A program made the translations under genes and the position numbers. Shown here in pieces: positions 7,130 through 12,858 of a DNA stretch of 12,858 bases. The notes under the pieces were generated by a model. That model was not told the DNA's origin and made no database searches. It saw nothing but the letters and a program-made list of their open reading frames with translations. Numbering within the stretch: the stretch's first letter is position 1; every line of letters starts with the position of its first letter. Source of the stretch: Dehalococcoidia bacterium (GTDB lineage: Bacteria; Chloroflexota; Dehalococcoidia; Plut-88900); contig JAAXHX010000017.1 in NCBI GenBank assembly GCA_012270635.1, positions 1-12,858 of the forward strand, written 5' to 3'.

Positions 7130-7999
7130 CTATTCCATCCTGGTCAGCCTTTCGGTCACCGTCGAGTAGAAGCGGCCCGGGGGCTGGAATCTGAGGAATC
7201 GGGCGGCGTTGGGACTGATGGTTGCGGAAACCGTGTAGCCGTCCCGGAGGTCGGCTTCGATCTGGCCGTCTATGCTCATGATGACCTCGTGGTCCGTGCT
7301 CACGGTCAGGTCTATCACGGAGCTGGGAGGGAGGACCAGGGCGTTGGAAATGGTGAGGTGCGAGGTGACGGGGTTGAGGACGAACTCGTCGGTCAGGGGA
7401 TTGAGAATCGGGCCGCCCGCGGCCATGGAATAGCTGGTGCTTCCGGTCGCGGTGGCGATGATTACGCCGTCACCCTTGTACACGGTGAAAAGGTCGCCGT
7501 CTATGCGGGCCTCGATGCGTATGACCCGAGCCACGCGTCCCCGGGCCACAACCACGTCGTTGAGGGCAAAGTAAGTCCTGCGCCCGTCCCCTTCCCCATT
7601 GCCAGACTCGGCCGGAGGAACGATTTCGGCCTGCAGCGTGGCCCGACGCTCGATCCTTCCCCCGGCGGTCAGCAGCCTTGGCAGGTCCTGGCGGGCTTCC
7701 TCGGGGTTGATCTCGTTCATAAACCCCACCCTGCCCATGTTCACTCCAAGGACGGGTATCCCCGAGGGCAGGGCAAGATGAGATACGCGGAGCATGGTCC
7801 CGTCCCCGCCGATGCTGATCAGCAGGTCCCGGTCGTCTACGTTATCGGAGGTTGTTTCTTCGTCCCAGGCCGAACGCGCCCATCCCTTGAAGCCCGTCTT
7901 GGCAAGTATGTCCAACAGCTCATCGGCGAGGGCCCGGGCCTCGGTGAGCCGTGGGTGGTAGAATACTGCTACCCGTCTTATGTTTTGCCCTTCGGTCAA
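7130..7999 (-). CDS. nadK: NAD kinase
   Basis: This enzyme phosphorylates NAD to NADP using ATP or polyphosphate in the cytoplasm. With the chosen start it has 289 residues. The diagnostic GGDGT motif is at about 64-68 (Asp66 catalytic). The NAD-contacting LND is near 146-148, and the second conserved block GDGVIIATATGSTSYSMAAGGP spans about 177-198 in two parts. The open frame continues far upstream across the antisense of the formyltransferase gene, which is not coding. TTG at 7999 is preceded by GGGGAAGG with a 5-nt spacer and gives an N-terminus MTEGQNIRRVAVFYHPR close to the family start. The ATG at 8026 (nine residues longer, no ribosome site) is the alternative. It is divergent from the formyltransferase gene and heads the unit with the Nudix gene. 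Confidence 0.94.
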   Translation of the reverse strand: MTEGQNIRRVAVFYHPRLTEARALADELLDILAKTGFKGWARSAWDEETTSDNVDDRDLLISIGGDGTMLRVSHLALPSGIPVLGVNMGRVGFMNEINPEEARQDLPRLLTAGGRIERRATLQAEIVPPAESGNGEGDGRRTYFALNDVVVARGRVARVIRIEARIDGDLFTVYKGDGVIIATATGSTSYSMAAGGPILNPLTDEFVLNPVTSHLTISNALVLPPSSVIDLTVSTDHEVIMSIDGQIEADLRDGYTVSATISPNAARFLRFQPPGRFYSTVTERLTRME

Positions 8000-8051
8000 G
8001 TCGCCCTTCCCCGGGTGCCGGGCCATTGGACAAGCCCGATGATGAATGGCA

Positions 8052-8081
8052 AGTATATAGGGCAGTCGGAATCCAAGTCGA
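8052..8081 (-). promoter_or_regulatory. Possible promoter of the NAD kinase-Nudix unit
   Basis: On the minus strand TCGACT (8081-8076, 4/6 to the -35 consensus) precedes TATACT (8057-8052, 5/6 to the -10 consensus) with an 18-nt spacer. This predicts transcription from about 8045, just upstream of both candidate nadK starts. It lies in the 115-142 bp divergent gap. I found no comparably good promoter for the plus-strand gene there. Confidence 0.4.
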
Positions 8082-8141
8082 GACTTCCCCTGCTCGTGGG
8101 CGAGAGGTTGTAACTGACTCAGGCGTGATGGAGGTATCCAG

Positions 8142-9056
8142 GTGAGAATAATAGTCATAGGCCAGGCGCCCTTCGGGGCCGCAGTGCTGGAAAAGCTGGT
8201 GGATAGGGGAGACGATGAGGTGGTAGGGGTGTTCGCACCCCCCGAGCGAAGGGGCAGGCCCGACCCCCTGTCCGCCAAGGCGGAGGAACTGGGCGTCCCC
8301 CTGGTCACGGTGACTTCCATGAAGACTGACGAGATATACGAAACGATCGTAGGTATGAAGCCCGATATAGGCGTGATGGCCTTCGTGACGCTGATCGTGC
8401 CCGAGCGCGTCCTCAACGAACCCACCCTCGGGACCATCCAGTACCATCCGTCCCTTCTGCCCAAGCACCGGGGCGCGAGCGCCATCAACTGGGCCATCAT
8501 CAACGGTGAAGACAGGACGGGTCTCACTATCTTCTGGCCTGACAAGGGGCTGGACACGGGCCCTATCCTCATGCAGAAGGAGGCCGCCATCGGCCCCGAC
8601 GACACCGTAGGATCGGTGTACTTCAACCACCTGTTCCCCGAAGGTGTGGACGCGATGATCGAGTCCGTAGACCTGGTCAAGGCGGGCAACGCTCCCAGAA
8701 TCGTGCAGGACGAGTCCCAGGCCACCTACGAGGGCATCTGCCGCCCCGAGAATGCGGAACTCGATTGGCAAAAGGACGCTCAGACGGTCTACAACCTGAT
8801 CAGGGGCGCCAACCCTCAGCCCGCGGCATGGGGCATCCTGAAAGGCCAGAAAATCAAGGTGTTCGATTCGGAGCTGGGGGCTGGGTCGGGGGTGGCGGGC
8901 GAGGTGCTGGCCATAGAAGAGGATGGGTTCGTGGTGGGTGCGGGCAGTGGTTCGGTGAAGATCAAGCGCGTACAACCCCCCGAGTCCCGGAAGATACCCG
9001 CACCGGAGTACATCGAGCAGTCGGGCCTGGCGGTTGGAGACAAGTTCGGCGGATAG
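8142..9056 (+). CDS. Formyltransferase resembling the N-terminal domain of 10-formyl-THF dehydrogenase (Fmt family)
   Basis: This is a 304-residue protein of the Fmt/formyl-THF hydrolase fold: N-terminal formyl-transferase domain about 1-200, C-terminal OB-like domain about 205-304. The catalytic core has YHPSLLPKHRGASAINW (101-117) with His102, and GLDTG (136-140) with Asp138, the counterparts of the Fmt His-Asp pair. Bacterial Fmt normally has Asn two residues before the His (NVHASLLP); here that position is Gln100. The opening IIVIGQAPFG, VVGVF, DPLSAKAEELGVP, LFPEGV and ATYEGI are much closer to what I recall of the folate-hydrolase domain of eukaryotic ALDH1L1 than to E. coli Fmt. It may be the methionyl-tRNA formyltransferase, a 10-formyl-THF hydrolase or another formyltransferase. 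The start is GTG at 8142, with GGAGG 7 nt upstream (8130-8134). It is divergent from nadK. Confidence 0.85.
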   Translation: MRIIVIGQAPFGAAVLEKLVDRGDDEVVGVFAPPERRGRPDPLSAKAEELGVPLVTVTSMKTDEIYETIVGMKPDIGVMAFVTLIVPERVLNEPTLGTIQYHPSLLPKHRGASAINWAIINGEDRTGLTIFWPDKGLDTGPILMQKEAAIGPDDTVGSVYFNHLFPEGVDAMIESVDLVKAGNAPRIVQDESQATYEGICRPENAELDWQKDAQTVYNLIRGANPQPAAWGILKGQKIKVFDSELGAGSGVAGEVLAIEEDGFVVGAGSGSVKIKRVQPPESRKIPAPEYIEQSGLAVGDKFGG

Positions 9057-9126
9057 CCGCAGCTTTGCGTGACAGATAAATAGCTATGCTCCTCCAACCT
9101 CTTCTGGTGCGTCCCGCCCTGCGCCC

Positions 9127-9155
9127 TTGACAGGGTAGTATTGTTGGTGTATGGT
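9127..9155 (+). promoter_or_regulatory. vapBC promoter, probably leaderless
   Basis: A perfect -35 box TTGACA (9127-9132) is followed by a 17-nt spacer and TATGGT (9150-9155, 4/6 to the -10 consensus). The expected transcription start, about 7 nt after the -10 box, falls at or next to the A of the vapB ATG (9162). No Shine-Dalgarno sequence precedes that ATG. Both facts point to a leaderless vapB message. Confidence 0.55.
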
Positions 9156-9165
9156 TGGTGTATGG
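9144..9165 (+). repeat. Tandem 11-bp direct repeat over the vapB -10 box and start codon
   Basis: TTGGTGTATGG occurs twice back to back (9144-9154 and 9155-9165) without mismatch. The first copy carries most of the -10 box, and the second carries the vapB ATG. It may be part of the operator or a simple slippage duplication. Confidence 0.6.
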
Positions 9166-9365
9166 GACGCACAAATATAGACATAGACGAAAGAGCGATT
9201 GCCGAGGTTATGGCGCGCTACCGGATCAATACCAAACGCGAGGCGGTTAACTTCTCCCTCCGAATGGTCGCATCCGAGTCCATGTCCTTGGACGAGGCGC
9301 GCGCCCTCCGCGGCACAGGCTGGGACGGTGACCTCGATGCCATGCGGTCCGGCCGTTCGTTGTGA
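9162..9365 (+). CDS. vapB: VapB-type antitoxin
   Basis: This is a 67-residue antitoxin for the VapC ribonuclease encoded next to it. The N-terminal half (RTNIDIDERAIAEVMARYR, then NTKREAVNFSLR) fits the small DNA-binding domain of the VapB/DUF2191 family. The C-terminal tail (LRGTGWDGDLDAMRSGRS) carries the Trp-Asp-Gly-Asp-Leu and Arg pattern that usually plugs the toxin active site. The ATG at 9162 is chosen over the in-frame TTG at 9141, because the extension MLVYGWC is not family-like and the promoter places transcription start at 9162. The stop overlaps the vapC start by 4 bp (GTGA), so the two are translationally coupled. The pair is likely autoregulated through the repeats around its promoter. 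Confidence 0.9.
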   Translation: MGRTNIDIDERAIAEVMARYRINTKREAVNFSLRMVASESMSLDEARALRGTGWDGDLDAMRSGRSL

Positions 9366-9772
9366 TCCTGATCGATACCTCGGCCTGGATTGAGTTCCTT
9401 CGGGACACGGGCTCTCCCGTCTGCCTTCTCGTCGATGAATTGCTGTCGGATGAGATTGCAGTATGCGACGCCGTGCGCATGGAGGTGCTCGCCGGGGCCC
9501 GTGACGAGTTTCACCTCAGGGACCTGCGCGGGCTTCTGGCTCGTACGGTAATGCTGCCTACCCGGCCCGTGGACTACGAAGACGCCGCGGCCCTCTACCG
9601 AAGGTGCCGCCGGCAAGGAGAAACCGTTCGCAAGCTCATCGATTGCCTCATCGCCTCCGTTGCCATCAGTGCGGGCGCGCAGGTCTTGCACATGGACATC
9701 GACTTCGACGTCCTGGCGCGCCACACCGAATTGCAACTCTACGGGGACGAATACAGAGCAGTCGTCCGGTGA
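9362..9772 (+). CDS. vapC: VapC-type PIN-domain ribonuclease toxin
   Basis: This is a 136-residue PIN-domain endoribonuclease. Known VapC toxins cut tRNA or the rRNA sarcin-ricin loop and stop translation when the antitoxin is lost. The acidic metal-binding residues are all present: Asp5 (LIDTSAWIEF), Glu41 (RMEVLAG), Asp94 (KLIDCLIA) and Asp112, with further acids in HMDIDFD (110-116). The toxin therefore looks catalytically intact. It starts at GTG 9362 within the vapB stop, so synthesis depends on vapB translation. It ends 28 bp before the stop of the convergent nuoN gene, with no obvious terminator between them. The pair sits between a folate-enzyme gene and the end of the nuo operon as a compact insertion without flanking mobile-element genes. 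Confidence 0.93.
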   Translation: MILIDTSAWIEFLRDTGSPVCLLVDELLSDEIAVCDAVRMEVLAGARDEFHLRDLRGLLARTVMLPTRPVDYEDAAALYRRCRRQGETVRKLIDCLIASVAISAGAQVLHMDIDFDVLARHTELQLYGDEYRAVVR

Positions 9773-9800
9773 GCTAGTCCAGCGACCGGACAATCCCCGT

Positions 9801-11270
9801 TCAGGCCAGCGTAGTCACCGCCGTCCCGACCAAGTCCATCACGTAGTTGGGCACTACTCCCATGAACAGCACGCCCAGCACTGTGATGGCCATGGCCCCA
9901 TTTACGGGCAGGCTTGTCTCCACCGCTTTCTCTCTGGGGTAAGGGGACAGGTACATGGCCTTTATGACCCGGAGATAGAAGTAGGCGGAGATTACGCTGT
10001 TTATCATGCCCACGACTGCCAGCCAGACCAGGTCGGTCTCGACAGCGGCTTTGAAGACGTTCAGCTTCGCCCAGAAACCGGCGGTCGGGGGGATGCCCAT
10101 GAGGGATACGAGGGATATGGCGAGGCCCAGGGCCAGGACCGGGTTCCGGCGACCGAGTCCTGCGTAGTCCCGGATCAACTCACTCTTGATGGCGCCGGAT
10201 ATTGCGATCACTCCGAAGAAGGCGGCGAGGTTGGTCGCCGCATAGGCGACGAGATAGAAAATCAGGCTCTCGACCCCCGGGCCGAGGAGTTCGCCTTCTC
10301 TGCCGATGGCGGCCAAGCCAACCATGATGAACCCGGCGTGGGCGATGGTGCTGTAGCCCAGCATCCGCTTGATGTTGGACTGCGCTATGGCGACCAGGTT
10401 GCCTATGAACATGGATACGGCGGCCAAGATGGCGAAGAGCAGAGCCCACTCCTCGGTGACGGACCCGAAGGCCAGGAAGAAGACCCGGACTATGACGGCG
10501 AATCCCGCCGCCTTGCTGGCCACCGACAGGTAGGCGGCCACCGGTGTGGGAGCGCCTTCGTACACGTCCGGCACCCACATCTGGAAGGGCACCGACGACA
10601 CTTTGAACCCGAACCCGGCTACGATGAATATCACACCCAGCAGCAGGGCCGGTTGCTCGATTAGCTGGCTGAAGGGCGTCAGCCTGTCGGCGATGTCCAG
10701 GAGCTTGGTGCTGCCGGTAAGACCGAACACCAGGGCGAACCCGAACAGCATCACCCCCGAGCTGACGGCGCTCAGCACCAGGAACTTCAGGGAGGCTTCC
10801 GTGGAGCGGTTGTCCTTGGTGAGGGCTATCAGGGCCACGGTGGCCAGTGCGCTCAACTCCAGGGACACGTAGATGGACACCAGCTCGGTGGATGCGGCCA
10901 GGAGCATCAGGCCGCCGGAGGCCATCATTATCAGGGCGAAGTACTCGGCGCGGAAGGCCCGCATGCTCGCAGGCATGTTGTGAGAGGCGACGATGACCAG
11001 CCCCGTCGCCCCAAGGATGAGGAACTTGAAGAACAGGGCGTAGTGGTCGACCACCAGGAAGCCGTTGAACCCGGTCAGGGCGTTGGAATCCAGGGAGTCG
11101 ACCTTCAGCCATAGGACCAGGGACATCGCGGCGGAGGCGGCGATGCCCGCGAGGCTCAGGGGCGCCAGCACGTCCTTCCTATTGAGGACGAGGTCGAGCA
11201 GGATGATGATGCCCGCGGCGCCGCCCAGGACCAGCTCGGGCATCAGGAGATATAGGTCGTCAGGGTACAT
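9801..11270 (-). CDS. nuoN: NADH-quinone oxidoreductase subunit N
   Basis: This is one of the three antiporter-like proton-pumping subunits in the membrane arm of complex I. It has 489 residues and about 14 hydrophobic segments. Key charged residues inside membrane helices are visible: Glu138 in SLELSALATVALIAL, Lys223 in GFGFKVSSVPFQMWVPDVYEG, and the Lys of SVASKAAGF in the next helix. The VPDVYEGAPTPV signature is typical of NuoN. The start ATG at 11270 is preceded by AGGCGG and lies 15 bp after the nuoM stop. The stop at 9801 makes it the last gene of the nuo operon here, convergent with vapC. Confidence 0.96.
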   Translation of the reverse strand: MYPDDLYLLMPELVLGGAAGIIILLDLVLNRKDVLAPLSLAGIAASAAMSLVLWLKVDSLDSNALTGFNGFLVVDHYALFFKFLILGATGLVIVASHNMPASMRAFRAEYFALIMMASGGLMLLAASTELVSIYVSLELSALATVALIALTKDNRSTEASLKFLVLSAVSSGVMLFGFALVFGLTGSTKLLDIADRLTPFSQLIEQPALLLGVIFIVAGFGFKVSSVPFQMWVPDVYEGAPTPVAAYLSVASKAAGFAVIVRVFFLAFGSVTEEWALLFAILAAVSMFIGNLVAIAQSNIKRMLGYSTIAHAGFIMVGLAAIGREGELLGPGVESLIFYLVAYAATNLAAFFGVIAISGAIKSELIRDYAGLGRRNPVLALGLAISLVSLMGIPPTAGFWAKLNVFKAAVETDLVWLAVVGMINSVISAYFYLRVIKAMYLSPYPREKAVETSLPVNGAMAITVLGVLFMGVVPNYVMDLVGTAVTTLA

Positions 11271-11285
11271 TAGCGTCCGCCTGGA

Positions 11286-12749
11286 CTAGCCGCCGTAGAG
11301 GGCGCTGATTGGCGCAACTCCTTCCCTTAGCATATCGGTGATGAAGGACGGATAGACCCCGACTATCAATATCGGGGCGATGAGCAGCGAGGCCCCCGCC
11401 ACGTCCACGACCCCCGCGTCCCCCACGTGCTGGAAGCGGGTGGTCGGGGCGCCGTACATGGTGCGCTGCAGGGTCCAGAGAATGTACCCCGCCGAGAGGA
11501 AAATGCCCAGCACTCCCAGCACCGTGGCGGCTCTCCACTCTTGGAAAGCGCCCAGGAATATGGTCAGTTCGGCCACGAAGCCCGAGGTCGCCGGTAGCCC
11601 GAGAGACGCCAGCCCGCCGATGAGAAACGCCGCGGCTATGAACGGCATCCGGTTGGCCAGCCCCCCGAGGTCGGGGATGTGTCGGGTGTGGACCCTGTCG
11701 TAAACCAGGCCGACCAGGAAGAAGAGAAGGCCGGTTATGGTGCCGTGGGTGAACATCTGGAGGGCCGCTCCCGTTAGGCCCACCTCGCCAAGAGACGCGA
11801 CGCCCAACAGCACGAATCCCATGTGACTTATGCTGCTGAACGCGACCAGCCGCTTCAGGTCGCTTTGCTGGAAGGTGACGAATGCCCCGTATAGGATGTT
11901 GACCACCCCCAGGGCCGCGAGCCAAATCGCAAGCTTGTCGGTCACCTCGGGGAAGAGACTTAGGGAGATTCGGAGGATGCCGTATCCGCCCATCTTCAGC
12001 AGGACGCCGGCCAGCATGACGGAGACGGCGGTCGGGGCGTCGGTGTGGGCGTCGGGGAGCCAGGTATGGAAGGGCCAGATGGGGAGCTTGACGGCGAACG
12101 CGGCCATGATCAGAAGGAATGCCAACTCGGCGGAGATGAACATTTCGGGGATGCCCGACTCGGCCAGCTCTATCATGTTGAAGGACCCGGCGGCGAATCC
12201 CACCGCCAGGATCCCGACCAGCATCAGCGCGCTGGCCCCGACCGTGTAGATCAGGAACTTCATCGCCGAATACTCGCGCCGCCCGCTCCCCCAGATGGAG
12301 ATCAGCAGGTACATGGGGACCAGCTCCACCTCCCAGAAGAGGAAGAACTGCACCAGGTCGAGGGACGTGAAAACGCCCATTACGCCCGTTTCCAGGACGA
12401 GCATCCAGATGAAGTACTCCTTTACCCGGTGGGTTATGCGCCAGGAAGCAAAGATGGCGGCAACGGTCAGGAGGGCGGTGAGGACCACCATCGGCATGGA
12501 TAGGCCGTCCACCCCGAAGAAGTACTCGACGTTGATGAACGGGATCCATTGGTACTGCTCGACGAACTGGGGCTCCGTGACGGAGGTGTCGAAGCGGACG
12601 GCGGCGGCGATGGTCAGGGCGAGAGTGGCCAAGGTGACCCCGAGGGCCACGTGCCGGCTCCGCCCCCCCTGCTCCCGAGGCAGCAGCAGGATGACCAACA
12701 CCCCGGCCAGGGGCAGGAAGACTATGAGGCTGAGTATGCCCGTGAACAA
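11286..12749 (-). CDS. nuoM: NADH-quinone oxidoreductase subunit M
   Basis: This antiporter-like subunit of complex I contributes a proton channel in the membrane arm. At 487 residues it is the usual length, with about 14 membrane segments. Conserved elements are FFGVDGLSMP (77-86), the half-channel glutamate Glu140 in LFWEVELVPMYLLI, and Lys221 in AFAVKLPIWPFHTWLPDAH. SVMLAGVLLKMGGYGILR and FSSISHMGFVLLG follow. The start is TTG at 12749, the only candidate that gives the full family N-terminus (MFTGILSLIVFLPLAG). It lies 4 bp after the nuoL stop, so translation is probably coupled to nuoL; no strong ribosome site is visible. Confidence 0.96.
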   Translation of the reverse strand: MFTGILSLIVFLPLAGVLVILLLPREQGGRSRHVALGVTLATLALTIAAAVRFDTSVTEPQFVEQYQWIPFINVEYFFGVDGLSMPMVVLTALLTVAAIFASWRITHRVKEYFIWMLVLETGVMGVFTSLDLVQFFLFWEVELVPMYLLISIWGSGRREYSAMKFLIYTVGASALMLVGILAVGFAAGSFNMIELAESGIPEMFISAELAFLLIMAAFAVKLPIWPFHTWLPDAHTDAPTAVSVMLAGVLLKMGGYGILRISLSLFPEVTDKLAIWLAALGVVNILYGAFVTFQQSDLKRLVAFSSISHMGFVLLGVASLGEVGLTGAALQMFTHGTITGLLFFLVGLVYDRVHTRHIPDLGGLANRMPFIAAAFLIGGLASLGLPATSGFVAELTIFLGAFQEWRAATVLGVLGIFLSAGYILWTLQRTMYGAPTTRFQHVGDAGVVDVAGASLLIAPILIVGVYPSFITDMLREGVAPISALYGG

Positions 12750-12753
12750 AGCT

Positions 12754-12858
12754 CTATAACCCGGTGGCGAACCAGAAGACCGCTATGATGACTATCAACC
12801 CTATGAAAATGCCGACTCCGTAGACCTGCACCTGCCCCGTCTGCAGCTTGGCAATGCC
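12754..12858 (-). CDS. nuoL: NADH-quinone oxidoreductase subunit L, C-terminal end only
   Basis: These are the last 34 codons and TAG stop of a frame entering from the right edge. The peptide reads KLQTGQVQVYG followed by one hydrophobic helix (VGIFIGLIVIIAVFWFATGL). LQTGQVQxY before a final membrane helix is the standard NuoL C-terminus. The position directly before nuoM in the L-M-N order supports the call. The rest of the gene lies outside the window. Confidence 0.88.
   Translation of the reverse strand, partial: GIAKLQTGQVQVYGVGIFIGLIVIIAVFWFATGL

Larger units (their letters stand above)
9107..9172. repeat. Inverted repeat flanking the vapBC promoter
   Basis: GTGCGTCCC (9107-9115) and GGGACGCAC (9164-9172) are perfect 9-bp inverted copies 48 bp apart. 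One arm lies upstream of the -35 box. The other overlaps the vapB start codon and codons 2-4. VapB-VapC complexes usually autorepress through inverted repeats around their promoter, so this is a candidate operator; binding is inference. Confidence 0.5.

Noticed and set aside
8027..8725. Very long upstream extension of the NAD kinase frame (531 codons in total)
   Set aside because: It runs antisense through the well-supported formyltransferase gene, has no family homology, and the NAD kinase N-terminus begins at about 7999-8026.
7920..8975. 351-codon minus-strand open frame opposite the formyltransferase gene, and similar long plus-strand frames opposite nadK (7091-8113) and nuoN (9660-10664)
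   Set aside because: All are antisense to genes with clear family motifs, rich in His, Gly, Asp and Arg as expected for shadow frames in GC-rich DNA, and without ribosome sites or domains.
9141..9161. In-frame TTG start for vapB
   Set aside because: The added MLVYGWC is not family-like and would start upstream of the predicted transcription start.
9773..9800. Bidirectional terminator between convergent vapC and nuoN
   Set aside because: Only a 4-bp GTCC/GGAC pairing is visible and there is no T-tract on either strand.

Overview
This window is a GC-rich (roughly 60% by eye), densely packed bacterial chromosome segment. Gene content and protein style fit Chloroflexota, most likely a Dehalococcoidia/SAR202-like lineage. 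That placement is my inference from the look of the proteins; the sequence contains no rRNA or other phylogenetic marker. There are no insertion sequences, prophage genes, integrases or CRISPR arrays. The only mobile-type cargo is one vapBC toxin-antitoxin pair.

Layout. From 1 to 8026 every gene is on the minus strand and so reads right to left: NAD kinase (about 7999-7130), Nudix ADP-ribose pyrophosphatase (7118-6585), greA (6522-6052), lysS (6013-4514), serS (4437-3169), tRNA-Ser(UGA) (3113-3024), a saccharopine-dehydrogenase-like oxidoreductase (about 2985-1852), an MFS carrier (1819-557), and the 5' part of sucC (473 to the window edge). From 8142 to 9772 the strand switches to plus: a formyltransferase unusually close to the N-terminal domain of 10-formyl-THF dehydrogenase, then vapB and vapC. 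From 12858 back to 9801 the minus strand carries the distal end of a complex I operon, nuoL (last 34 codons), nuoM and nuoN. It converges on vapC with only 28 bp between them.

How the genes fit together. The NAD kinase/Nudix pair handles NAD(P) and ADP-ribose. greA-lysS-serS-tRNA-Ser is a transcription and translation block with a synthetase next to its own cognate tRNA. The oxidoreductase and MFS carrier look like a two-gene import-and-oxidise unit of unknown substrate. sucC (TCA cycle) has its own well-formed promoter containing a perfect palindrome. nuoLMN encode the proton-pumping membrane arm of NADH:quinone oxidoreductase.

I do not see a convincing undescribed multi-gene system. The most interesting signals are: (i) the ALDH1L1-like stand-alone formyltransferase, (ii) the nested repeats and apparently leaderless promoter at vapBC, (iii) the palindrome in the sucC promoter, (iv) a GreA whose catalytic tip lacks one of the two canonical acidic residues, and (v) the serS/tRNA-Ser linkage. 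All gaps between genes are shorter than 150 bp, and the informative ones are listed below.
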